Positions 1 through 5,792 of a stretch of 16,241 bases of DNA are shown here, in pieces. The notes under the pieces are model-generated. The model worked only from the letters and a program-made list of their open reading frames with translations. It was not told where the DNA came from and made no database searches. How positions within the stretch are numbered: the first letter of the stretch is position 1; every line of letters begins with the position of its first letter. This DNA comes from Candidatus Harrisonbacteria bacterium (GTDB taxonomy: Bacteria; Patescibacteriota; Minisyncoccia; UBA6257; UBA11618): positions 1 through 16,241 of the forward strand of contig JAHFLM010000011.1 of assembly GCA_023244865.1 (NCBI GenBank), written 5' to 3'. The translations under genes and the position numbers were made by a program.

Positions 1-536
1 TTGGAGCAGTTGCACACGGCATTTTCTGCGTGTTGAGGAATTAACTCTGGCAGGAAGCCTGATCTACCGCTGTCGCGGTTTACGCAGTGAACTAATTCGT
101 GAGCCAAACTAGCTTTTGCTGGGCCACTTTTTTGATTTCTGCCAATTCTAATAGTGTCGCAGCTTTTGAAAGCGTCATCAGCTATACTAAAACTACCGCC
201 TTGGCCTTCGGTTAAAGATACTTTTAATTTTTCGGGCAGGAATTTTTTACCTGTTAATTTTTCTATTTCGTCTTTTAATGAAAGATAATCTTTTATGACT
301 GTTATGGCTTGATTGATATTGATGGAGGGGTTTCTTGGATTGAAGTTGATTTCTAGATAAGGTTCTAAAATTGTAATTAAGCCATAATCACCGTCCGTAT
401 TTTTTAGACCGGTAGCCTTCATGATTTGATTGGCTAGTTCGATGTTGTTTGTTAGCTCTGGGAAAGCTAAAGCTGGCTGCCAAAAAAAGAAGAAAAATGA
501 GGTAATGAAAAAAAGTGGCAAGAGGAACTTAGCCAT
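1..536 (-). CDS. Secreted HExxH putative zinc metallopeptidase (N-terminal part, truncated by window edge)
   Basis: An open minus-strand frame runs from ATG at 536-534 to the window edge without a stop (178 codons), so the C-terminus is missing. Residues 1-24 form a signal peptide: MAKFLL, a long Phe-rich hydrophobic core, then a PALA|F cleavage site, so the product is probably exported. The mature part begins with a helical segment and later contains AHELVHCVN, a zincin-type HExxH motif with H146, E147 and H150. The third zinc ligand cannot be fixed; E171, in a stretch rich in Cys (CNC), is a candidate. Overall similarity to a named peptidase family is not recognised, so the function rests on one short motif plus export. 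No clear Shine-Dalgarno precedes the ATG. It is the only gene on this strand and is divergent from the exonuclease gene at 671. Confidence 0.72.
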   Translation of the reverse strand, partial: MAKFLLPLFFITSFFFFFWQPALAFPELTNNIELANQIMKATGLKNTDGDYGLITILEPYLEINFNPRNPSININQAITVIKDYLSLKDEIEKLTGKKFLPEKLKVSLTEGQGGSFSIADDAFKSCDTIRIGRNQKSGPAKASLAHELVHCVNRDSGRSGFLPELIPQHAENAVCNCS

Positions 537-585
537 TTTTTTATTTTAGCATTTTAGGATGGGGATTATTAGTATTGATAATGAA

Positions 586-617
586 CTGGATCCCCGGGTC
601 AAGCCCGAGGATGACAG
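586..617. repeat. Palindromic intergenic repeat, GATCC...GGATGACA type
   Basis: The stretch can pair ATCC-C-CGGG with CCCG-A-GGAT (stem arms 590-598 and 604-612, one mismatch) around the loop TCAAG, followed by GACAG. It lies between the divergent genes ending at 536 and starting at 671. It resembles the dispersed 'GGATCCCG...GGGATGACA' hairpins I associate with CPR and some alphaproteobacterial genomes, and is related in form to the repeats at 1241 and 1619. Confidence 0.6.
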
Positions 618-670
618 ACTGGGGGAGGTGACAGGATATCGGAAACGCGCTAAGATCAAGGCACTTTTTT

Positions 671-1237
671 ATGAAAGACAGGATTGTGTTTGATATTGAA
701 ACTAAAAATACTTTTGCGGATGTGGGGGGGCAGGAGAATATTGATAAGCTCGACATGTCGGTGACGTGTGCTTATTCATATAATGAAAATAAATATTATA
801 CTTTTTGGGAGTCGGATTTGGAGGCTTTGGGGAAGATGCTACAGGATGCATCTGTTGTGATCGGGTTTGCGATTAATCGGTTTGATCTGCCGGTGCTCGC
901 AAAATATTTTAAATTTAACATTGATAAGGTGCCGAGAATCGATTTGCTCGAAGAAATCGAGCTAGCTTTTGGGAGTAGAATTGGGTTGGGGATTGTGGCG
1001 GAGACGACTTTAGGGATTGGGAAGAGCGGGCATGGGCTGGATGCGATTGAGTATTGGGAGACGAAGAATTTTGAAGCATTGGAAAAATATTGTTTGCAAG
1101 ATGTGAAAGTGACGAAGGAGCTTTATGATTTCATTATTAAGAATGAGTACGTGCTGATTCCAAAGAGATATACGAATGAGATTGTGAAAGTGCCGGTGGT
1201 GATTAAGCCTTTGGAGATTCCTTTGAGTTTGTTTTAG
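671..1237 (+). CDS. RNase H-fold DEDDy-type 3'-5' exonuclease-like protein
   Basis: The 188-residue protein has the layout of a DnaQ/YprB-like exonuclease domain with little else. FDIET near the N-terminus gives the first acidic pair (D8, E10). GFAINRFDLP supplies D72 in the second motif. YCLQD (Y140, D144) matches the YxxxD form of motif III, which marks the DEDDy subclass. Such enzymes use two metal ions to remove nucleotides from DNA or RNA 3' ends; which substrate applies here is not visible. The start at 671 follows a modest CAAGG at 657-661. The C-terminus (KVPVVIKPLEIPLSLF) looks like a short tail. The next feature, 3 bases past the stop, is a hairpin repeat that may help end transcription. 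Without the rest of a polymerase or helicase it is most likely a stand-alone housekeeping or repair nuclease. Confidence 0.75.
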   Translation: MKDRIVFDIETKNTFADVGGQENIDKLDMSVTCAYSYNENKYYTFWESDLEALGKMLQDASVVIGFAINRFDLPVLAKYFKFNIDKVPRIDLLEEIELAFGSRIGLGIVAETTLGIGKSGHGLDAIEYWETKNFEALEKYCLQDVKVTKELYDFIIKNEYVLIPKRYTNEIVKVPVVIKPLEIPLSLF

Positions 1238-1240
1238 GCC

Positions 1241-1274
1241 TGTCATCCCGGAATGAAATGACGGGATCTGTGTG
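1241..1274. repeat. 34-bp hairpin repeat, copy 1 (left of GIY-YIG gene)
   Basis: Arms ATCCCG and CGGGAT pair around an 11-base loop. The same 34-base unit recurs at 1619-1652, identical in the outer 12 (TGTCATCCCGGA) and last 15 bases (GACGGGATCTGTGTG), differing only within the central 7 bases. It begins 3 bases after the exonuclease stop and ends 2 bases before the GIY-YIG ATG. Confidence 0.8.
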
Positions 1275-1276
1275 AG

Positions 1277-1564
1277 ATGACTTATTTTGTTTATATAGCT
1301 ACGAATAAAAGTAATGGTGTTTTTTATATTGGCGTGACTAATAATTTAGAAAGACGTGGTTATGAACATAAAAACAAGTTAAATTTTAATAGTTTTACTG
1401 CTAAATATAATGTAAATAAGATTGTTTATTATGAGCAGACTGATGATGTGAGGGTTGCTATAGAGAGGGAAAAATTTTTGAAAAAGGCGAGAAGGATTTA
1501 TAAATTAAATTTGATTAATGGTTTAAATCCAAAGTGGGATGATTTGTTGGCTTTCAGAAGCTGA
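1277..1564 (+). CDS. Stand-alone GIY-YIG nuclease domain protein (UPF0213/YhbQ-like)
   Basis: This 95-residue protein is essentially one GIY-YIG domain. FVYIATN followed by VFYIGVTNNLERR gives the two-strand GIY-YIG signature (degenerate VYI, then YIG at 17-19) and the helix Arg (R26/R27). AIEREKFLKKARR gives the catalytic-type Glu (E63) and the basic helix, and the tail NPKWDDLL is typical of these small proteins. GIY-YIG enzymes cleave DNA with one metal ion, but the biological role of the small stand-alone type is unsettled. The gene is strikingly AT-rich: two 60-base lines I counted (1321-1380, 1381-1440) are 27% and 20% G+C, against 43% and 60% for two lines in the helicase gene. Its ATG lies 2 bases from repeat copy 1 and copy 2 starts 54 bases beyond its stop, so the gene is bracketed by repeats. 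This suggests recent arrival or repeat-linked spread. Confidence 0.85.
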   Translation: MTYFVYIATNKSNGVFYIGVTNNLERRGYEHKNKLNFNSFTAKYNVNKIVYYEQTDDVRVAIEREKFLKKARRIYKLNLINGLNPKWDDLLAFRS

Positions 1565-1569
1565 GCGAT

Positions 1570-1604
1570 GTTTCAGATACCGTCGCTATGCTCCGGTATG
1601 ACAG
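1570..1604. repeat. Hairpin repeat, GTTTCAGAT...CCGGTATGACAG type, copy 1
   Basis: GTTTCAGAT at the left and CCGGTATGACAG at the right (1593-1604) recur at 1655-1670 and 1711-1722. Inner arms ATACCG (1577-1582) and CGGTAT (1594-1599) pair. A run of T (1605-1610) follows, so on the + strand this could also act as a weak terminator for the GIY-YIG gene ending at 1564. Confidence 0.6.
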
Positions 1605-1618
1605 ATTTTTTGTCTACA

Positions 1619-1652
1619 TGTCATCCCGGAGCTTTGCGACGGGATCTGTGTG
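1619..1652. repeat. 34-bp hairpin repeat, copy 2 (right of GIY-YIG gene)
   Basis: This is a direct repeat of 1241-1274 in the same orientation, with the same ATCCCG/CGGGAT stem and a different 7-base centre. The 345-base interval between the two copies contains the whole GIY-YIG gene. Confidence 0.8.
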
Positions 1653-1654
1653 GT

Positions 1655-1762
1655 GTTTCAGATGCGGTCGTTTTACTCCCAGCCTTCGTCAGAGACTTTG
1701 GCGAGGCAAGCCGGTATGACAGGGGTGGTGGCATGACCCTCCTTCGCTGAAGCTACGGAAGG
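1655..1762. repeat. Interrupted second copy of the GTTTCAGAT...GTATGACAG repeat plus CTTCG hairpins
   Basis: The left end (1655-1670) matches 1570-1585 in 14 of 16 bases and the right end (1711-1722) matches 1593-1604 in 12 of 12. The centre is longer than in copy 1 and contains CAGCCTTCGTCAGAGACTTTGGCG, itself hairpin-like. A further inverted repeat, CCTTCG (1741-1746) with CGGAAGG (1756-1762), follows. A short reading frame across this block translates the repeats and is not taken as a gene. Confidence 0.55.
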
Positions 1763-1830
1763 GCAAGGCAAGTTTATTATTAGGATGACAATGGTGACGG
1801 GGTTTTTCGGTTAGTTGTAAGATTTAATTT

Positions 1831-3123
1831 ATGCATATTGCTGATTTGGATTTGAATGAGGATTTTGTGCGGGCTTTGGATTTGCTTGAAAATTCGGAGA
1901 AGCATCTTTTGATTACTGGGAAGGCGGGGACGGGGAAGTCGACTTTGTTGAGTTATTTTCGAGACAAGACGAAGAAAAAGTTGGTGGTGTTGGCGCCGAC
2001 AGGAGTGGCGGCGGTGAATGTGGGTGGCGAAACGATCCATAGTTTTTTTGGATTCTCGCTGATGATTGAGGTGATTGCGGCAAAACAGTTGGGTGCACGG
2101 ACAAAAAAAACTATTTATGAAAGATTGGACGCGATTATTATCGATGAGGTCTCGATGGTGCGGGCGGATCTGCTTGATTGTGTGGATAAATTTTTGAAAG
2201 CGGCGCGGAAAAGCGAGCTGCCTTTTGGCGGCGTGAGAATGATTTTTTTGGGAGATCTATATCAGTTACCACCGGTGTTTAAGGAAGAGGAGAGTGGGTT
2301 GTTTGGGAGTGTTTACAAAACTTTTTATTTTTTTGGGTCGATGGTGATTCGGGAAATTTTGGAAAGTGGTGATTTGATATTGGTGGAGTTGGAAAAAGTT
2401 TATCGGCAGAAGGAGGCGGATTTTCTTTCTGTGTTAAATAAAATTCGGGAGGGGCGGGCGGATTATGATGGGTTAAATTTTTTAAATAAAAGACATGAGG
2501 TGCCACGAGCGCTTTTGCCGGGTGAGATTATGCTTACTTCGACAAATTATTTGGCGGAGAGAATGAATGAGGGGAATTTACGGCAGATTGATTCGGCGGC
2601 GAAAGAATATAAGGGGGTGAGGTCGGGGGATTTTGCGGAACATACTTTACCAACTTTGGAAAAATTGGCGTTGAAAAAAGGGGCGCGGGTGATGACTTTG
2701 AATAACGATGAGCGGGGGCGATGGATTAATGGAACTTTGGGGGTGGTTAAGGAATTAAATAAAGATACGGTGGTGGTGAGGCTTGATAGTGGGAAGGAGT
2801 ATGAGATTGGGCCTTATGTATGGAATGTTTATAAGTTTATGTTGAACGTGAGTCGAAATACGGTGGAAGCGAAGGAGGTGGGGAGTTTTGCGCAGTTGCC
2901 TTTGAAGCTTGCATGGGCGATGACGATTCATAAGGCGCAGGGGAAGACTTTTGATAAAGTAGCGTTGAGTTTGGGGCGGGGGGCGTTTGCGGCGGGGCAG
3001 CTTTATGTGGCGTTGAGCCGGGTGCGAACTTATGCTGGCTTAACTTTGTTTTCGAAAATTAGTGATGAGGATTGTATTGTGAATTATGAGGTGGAGGAGT
3101 TTTTGAATCGGCTTAGAGGGTAG
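1831..3123 (+). CDS. Pif1-like superfamily 1B DNA helicase
   Basis: The 430-residue protein carries the motifs of a Pif1/RecD2-type 5'-3' helicase in order. These are Walker A GKAGTGKST (30-38), motif Ia APTGVAA (55-61), Walker B IIDEVSM (D105, E106), motif III GDLYQLPPV (141-149), and the C-terminal TIHKAQGKTFD (365-375) and YVALSRVRT (392-400). These enzymes use ATP to unwind DNA, including G-quadruplexes and stalled forks. It lacks the extra N- or C-terminal domains found in larger family members, so it is a minimal core. The ATG at 1831 has no obvious Shine-Dalgarno, but the Walker A spacing from the N-terminus supports it. The gene is G-rich on the coding strand, with many GCG and GGG codons, unlike the AT-rich GIY-YIG gene upstream. 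It stands alone, preceded by the repeat block. Confidence 0.9.
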   Translation: MHIADLDLNEDFVRALDLLENSEKHLLITGKAGTGKSTLLSYFRDKTKKKLVVLAPTGVAAVNVGGETIHSFFGFSLMIEVIAAKQLGARTKKTIYERLDAIIIDEVSMVRADLLDCVDKFLKAARKSELPFGGVRMIFLGDLYQLPPVFKEEESGLFGSVYKTFYFFGSMVIREILESGDLILVELEKVYRQKEADFLSVLNKIREGRADYDGLNFLNKRHEVPRALLPGEIMLTSTNYLAERMNEGNLRQIDSAAKEYKGVRSGDFAEHTLPTLEKLALKKGARVMTLNNDERGRWINGTLGVVKELNKDTVVVRLDSGKEYEIGPYVWNVYKFMLNVSRNTVEAKEVGSFAQLPLKLAWAMTIHKAQGKTFDKVALSLGRGAFAAGQLYVALSRVRTYAGLTLFSKISDEDCIVNYEVEEFLNRLRG

Positions 3124-3140
3124 GGAAGAAACTAGAGAAC

Positions 3141-3205
3141 TAGAATCTAGAAGCTAGTAGAAGGTGAAGATGAGGGGGGAGCTAGATACTAGTCTCTAGA
3201 TTCTA
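3141..3205. repeat. Inverted repeat in CTAG-rich intergenic stretch
   Basis: TAGAATCTAGA (3141-3151) and TCTAGATTCTA (3195-3205) are exact reverse complements, 43 bases apart. The left arm sits in a run of near-tandem CTAGA units that starts just after the helicase stop, and the right side has several more CTAG. No T-run follows, so it is not a standard intrinsic terminator. CTAG-rich runs of this kind look like a degenerate intergenic simple repeat. Confidence 0.55.
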
Positions 3206-3210
3206 ATTTG

Positions 3211-3219
3211 TGCTACAAT
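3211..3219 (+). promoter_or_regulatory. Extended -10 promoter element for the 3286 gene
   Basis: TGC-TACAAT is a good extended -10 box (TGn plus TACAAT at 3214-3219). No convincing -35 is seen. Predicted start near 3226 would give a ~60-base leader before the GTG at 3286. Confidence 0.45.
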
Positions 3220-3285
3220 ATTTTTTAGTTCTTTTATGTTTAATAGAGAATTTAATTATTCAAAAACTTAAGAAGGGGGTGTGCT

Positions 3286-3588
3286 GTGTTAAAGAAATTT
3301 TTGCTGATGCTATTGATGTGCTCGACTTTGTTTATGGCGACGGAAGCCTTTGCTGATCATAGGCATCATCGGGGTGGAAATTGTGCGCCGCAGCGTGGTT
3401 ATTACACTCCTCAGTACAACTACGGTGGTGGGGGAATGGGTTTGGGATTTAGCTTGGGGGGCGGTAGTAGTCGCGTTTACATTGGCGCTCAGCCTAGTTA
3501 TCAGCCACAGTATGGTTATGTAAATCAGTGGCATTGGGATGCTTGGGGACGTTGGGTTTATGGCCCAGTGTGGACTAGGGTTCGGTGA
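3286..3588 (+). CDS. Exported small Gly/His/Tyr-rich protein, paralog A
   Basis: The start is GTG at 3286, preceded by AGAAGGGGG at a suitable distance. The 100-residue product begins with a signal peptide (KK, hydrophobic core, cleavage after AFA at residue 23). The mature part has a His cluster (DHRHHR), a Gly-rich segment with FSLGGG, then aromatic-rich sequence ending WGRWVYGPVWTRVR. It is paralogous to the next gene: the two signal peptides share MCS/TCS (C12), LFMA and a xEx-FA end, and the C-termini share WGxxxYGPVxxRxR. The stop is followed by a hairpin and a terminator, so it is transcribed separately. No named family is recognised. A surface or envelope role is inferred from export and composition; the His cluster could bind metal. 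Confidence 0.75.
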   Translation: MLKKFLLMLLMCSTLFMATEAFADHRHHRGGNCAPQRGYYTPQYNYGGGGMGLGFSLGGGSSRVYIGAQPSYQPQYGYVNQWHWDAWGRWVYGPVWTRVR

Positions 3589-3600
3589 TAATGTTGAATA

Positions 3601-3616
3601 GATTCCACAGGGAATC
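3601..3616. repeat. Short hairpin GATTCC/GGAATC
   Basis: GATTCC and GGAATC pair around ACAG just after paralog A. The same arms occur at 12115-12131, and a longer version at 6980-6999. It is probably a decayed member of the GATTCC...GGAAT repeat family. Confidence 0.4.
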
Positions 3617-3650
3617 AAACGGAATAGGGCTCTGAATGACAATGTCAAAT

Positions 3651-3676
3651 AAGCCTCGATTTTTTCGGGGCTTTTT
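3651..3676 (+). terminator. Intrinsic terminator after paralog A
   Basis: AAGCCTCGA (3651-3659) pairs with TCGGGGCTT (3665-3673, one G-U) around a T loop, and the T-run continues to 3676. It is nearly the same hairpin as the terminator of paralog B (4377-4400), so the two genes appear to have been copied with their terminators. Confidence 0.8.
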
Positions 3677-3722
3677 AAACTGACTTTATTCATGTGGTGG
3701 GTAGTAATATACCATTAAGTTC

Positions 3723-3761
3723 AACGTCCTAATAAGGACCACTTGGAGGGGTGGTCACGTT
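3723..3761. other. 39-base element able to fold as a three-way junction
   Basis: Outer arms AACGT (3723-3727) and ACGTT (3757-3761) enclose CCT-AATA-AGG (3728-3737) and ACCAC (3738-3742) pairing with GTGGT (3751-3755). Only one base (C3756) inside the junction is unpaired. The element lies 8 bases before a TATAAT box in the 301-base gap (3589-3889) between the two exported paralogs. It could be a structured DNA site, an operator or a tail RNA; the pairing is seen, the role is not known. Confidence 0.4.
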
Positions 3762-3769
3762 AGTTCTTT

Positions 3770-3775
3770 TATAAT
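3770..3775 (+). promoter_or_regulatory. -10 box for paralog B
   Basis: A perfect TATAAT is present but no -35 is found at 16-18 bases. It would give a leader of about 108 bases before the ATG at 3890. The rest of this gap (3776-3889) is AT-rich with no reading frame I would accept. Confidence 0.45.
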
Positions 3776-3889
3776 TTGCTAATTATTTAATTTTGTGACA
3801 TGATTTTGATCAGTTCGTTGAGGTTCGATTTTGACCCTTTTTTTGAGCGATAAGTTACATAAAATGCAGCTTATTGCAGGAGAATTGTC

Positions 3890-4342
3890 ATGACTAAGAA
3901 ACTTTTGTGGATGATTTTGACGTGCTCTATTTTGTTTATGGCGGCGGAAGTTTTTGCTTTTGGTGGTCGTGGCGGCGGTGGTCATACAGGGGGTTATTCA
4001 GGTCACCATGGTCATGGAGGTGGGGGACACTCCCATCATCACGGTAGTGGCGGCGGTTACACTTCAAGTTTGTTGGACTATCGAGGTTCTAGCTACGGTG
4101 GTGGATACAGCAGTTATGGGTATTCGCCGGGATTTTATAGTGGATATGGAAGTGGCTATAGCAGCTACGGCAGCGGATATAGTGGATTGAGTTTTGGCTT
4201 GAGCCTTGGTGGTTCGGGTTACTTTCAACCTTATTCTCAGTCCTATCAACAATCAGTGCCCGTGTATGCTTATCGTAATCAATATTACCGAAGTTGGTGG
4301 GGAGAATTGCGTTATGGTCCCGTACTTGTTCGAATTAGATAA
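3890..4342 (+). CDS. Exported Gly/His/Tyr-rich protein, paralog B
   Basis: ATG 3890 is preceded by AGGAGA (3878-3883) at 6 bases, a good ribosome binding site. The 150-residue product has a signal peptide cleaved after VFA (residue 23) that closely matches paralog A. The mature chain opens with a Gly/His segment (residues 24-57, with a dense His cluster around 39-51), continues as repeated Gly-Tyr-Ser units (SYGGGYSSYGY and similar, 68-97), then GLSFGLSLGG and an aromatic end WWGELRYGPVLVRIR. It is 50 residues longer than paralog A because of the Gly/His and GYS expansions. Composition suggests a disordered or adhesive extracellular protein; function is not recognised. It ends in its own strong terminator. 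Confidence 0.78.
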   Translation: MTKKLLWMILTCSILFMAAEVFAFGGRGGGGHTGGYSGHHGHGGGGHSHHHGSGGGYTSSLLDYRGSSYGGGYSSYGYSPGFYSGYGSGYSSYGSGYSGLSFGLSLGGSGYFQPYSQSYQQSVPVYAYRNQYYRSWWGELRYGPVLVRIR

Positions 4343-4376
4343 AAAGCTGGCATGTAAATTAGTTGGTTTGAAAGTT

Positions 4377-4406
4377 AAGCCCCGAAAATCGGGGCTTTTT
4401 GTTTTT
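4377..4406 (+). terminator. Intrinsic terminator after paralog B
   Basis: AAGCCCCGA (4377-4385) pairs perfectly with TCGGGGCTT (4389-4397) around AAA, followed by TTTGTTTTTT. This is a strong signal. Confidence 0.9.
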
Positions 4407-4450
4407 TAACTTTATTTAACTTAGACTCTATGGACTACCTTTATTAAACG

Positions 4451-4456
4451 TATAAT
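4451..4456 (+). promoter_or_regulatory. -10 box for the M16 protease gene
   Basis: TATAAT lies 35 bases before the ATG at 4492. No good -35 was found and the leader has no clear Shine-Dalgarno. Confidence 0.45.
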
Positions 4457-4491
4457 GCGTTAAAGTTTAGATAGGCTTATTTTAAAAAAAT

Positions 4492-5751
4492 ATGAAATTT
4501 GAATATTATTCGGAAATTTTGCCAAATGGCTTGAAAGTTTTTGTTTGTAGAGATACTTATAGGCCGCTTGTGACGGCGGAGCTTATTATTAAGTCGGGAT
4601 CTCGTTATGAAAAAGTAAATGAGCAGGGTTTTGCGCATTTATTAGAGCATATGTTTTTTCATGGAACTAAGACCAAGCTTGATAAGTTTGCTATTCACTA
4701 CCCAATAGAATCTAGGGGAGGAGATCTTAATGCTTTTACTAATAAAAATACAATTTGCTTTATAGCCACTTTATTAGATAAGGATCTTGAGATTGGCTTA
4801 GAGACTATTTCTGACATGGTTTTGAATCCAACTATCAACGATGAGGCTTTAGAGATGGAAAAGGGGGTAGTTATCGAAGAGCTTAAGCGGAGTTATTTAA
4901 ATAATTTTGGTCAGCTAAGTCGTTACTCTATGTATAGACAGGTTTTAGGTGAGAATCATCCTATTAGTCTTTTTAATATTGGTACTGAGAAGTCGATTAG
5001 ATCGGCTGATCGGGAAACTTTAATGAATTATAAGAATAATCTTTTTACGCCTGAAAGATCGGCCTTACTTTTTTATGGAAATATTTCTAAGGATGAGGCT
5101 ATTGAAATGGCGAGCAAGCATTTTTCTAATTGGCAGAACAAAAATAATCAGGTTATTAATGATAAATTAGTTAGTTCGCCTCAAAAAAGATTTGCTGTAG
5201 AAGTTGATGCGAGAGTTCATCAAAAGTTTATTAATTATGGTTTTGTGTTACCTAACTATAGAGAGGTAGCACTCAAAGAGCTAACAGCTTTTAATTTTTT
5301 AAAAGAGTTTTTAACTTCAGATATGACTAGTTATTTGACTAATCAAATTCGAAGTAATGGTTTGGCTTACGGAATTAGTTCTGGCTTGTTTTTATCAACC
5401 GACATTTCTCTTTTTAATATATTTTGTCAGAGCAGCAAGCATTTGGAAGTAATTGATCAGATCAAAAAATCTTTAATATTTGTAAGAAGTATAAATGATG
5501 ATGATTTTTCAAAATTAAAAACAAAAACTTTGTGTAAGTTTGAGATAAATAGCACTGGAACCGGTGAGGCTTTAGATTTATTTGTTGATAATTTTATTTT
5601 TAATGAAGATTATAAGTTAGAAGACTTAGAAAATTCTATAAAAGATTTAACTCTTTCAGATTTTCTATCTACTATTGAAAAGTACTTTTTACCAGCACAG
5701 GAATATTTAAATATTTACTCGGATGTTAGTTTGCCAGACTTCGTTTTTTAA
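4492..5751 (+). CDS. M16 family zinc metallopeptidase (single-domain, processing-peptidase-like)
   Basis: The 419-residue protein begins with the typical M16 opening (ILPNGLKVFVCRD) and has the inverted zinc motif HLLEH (H49, E52 catalytic, H53). The third zinc ligand is expected about 76 residues later, and VVIEEL supplies E129/E130 there. GGDLNAFTNKNTICF (76-90) matches the conserved substrate-strand region 'G...NA.T....T.Y'. About 420 residues fits the half-size bacterial M16B type, which usually works as a homo- or heterodimer; no inactive partner gene is adjacent. There is no signal peptide, so it is likely cytoplasmic, degrading peptides. The gene is AT-rich (counted line 5581-5640: 17% G+C; 5521-5580: 35%), lower than its neighbours. 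It precedes the cysteine desulfurase by 41 bases and may share a transcript with it. Confidence 0.9.
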   Translation: MKFEYYSEILPNGLKVFVCRDTYRPLVTAELIIKSGSRYEKVNEQGFAHLLEHMFFHGTKTKLDKFAIHYPIESRGGDLNAFTNKNTICFIATLLDKDLEIGLETISDMVLNPTINDEALEMEKGVVIEELKRSYLNNFGQLSRYSMYRQVLGENHPISLFNIGTEKSIRSADRETLMNYKNNLFTPERSALLFYGNISKDEAIEMASKHFSNWQNKNNQVINDKLVSSPQKRFAVEVDARVHQKFINYGFVLPNYREVALKELTAFNFLKEFLTSDMTSYLTNQIRSNGLAYGISSGLFLSTDISLFNIFCQSSKHLEVIDQIKKSLIFVRSINDDDFSKLKTKTLCKFEINSTGTGEALDLFVDNFIFNEDYKLEDLENSIKDLTLSDFLSTIEKYFLPAQEYLNIYSDVSLPDFVF

Positions 5752-5792
5752 AACTTGCTCTTGAGTTATTTTCTACTTATTATTAGGCGTAA

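Noticed and set aside
1568..1750. Open frame of 60 codons (+ strand) after the GIY-YIG gene
   Set aside because: It is a translation of the hairpin-repeat block (CHPGALRRDL comes from the 34-bp repeat) with no ribosome binding site or protein-like character.
1241..1762. CRISPR array from the repeated hairpins
   Set aside because: Only two or three copies with irregular spacing, a whole gene between two of them, and no cas genes.
3719..3767. Possible integron attC site, since GTTCAAC precedes and GTTAGTT follows the folded element
   Set aside because: GTTAGTT does not fit the GTTRRRY core, the element is too short, and there is no integrase or cassette array.
3954..4190. Overlapping frames within the exported paralog B gene (also 4206-4409)
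   Set aside because: These are alternate frames of a Gly-rich repeat-coding gene; the chosen frame has the signal peptide, a good ribosome binding site and a paralog.
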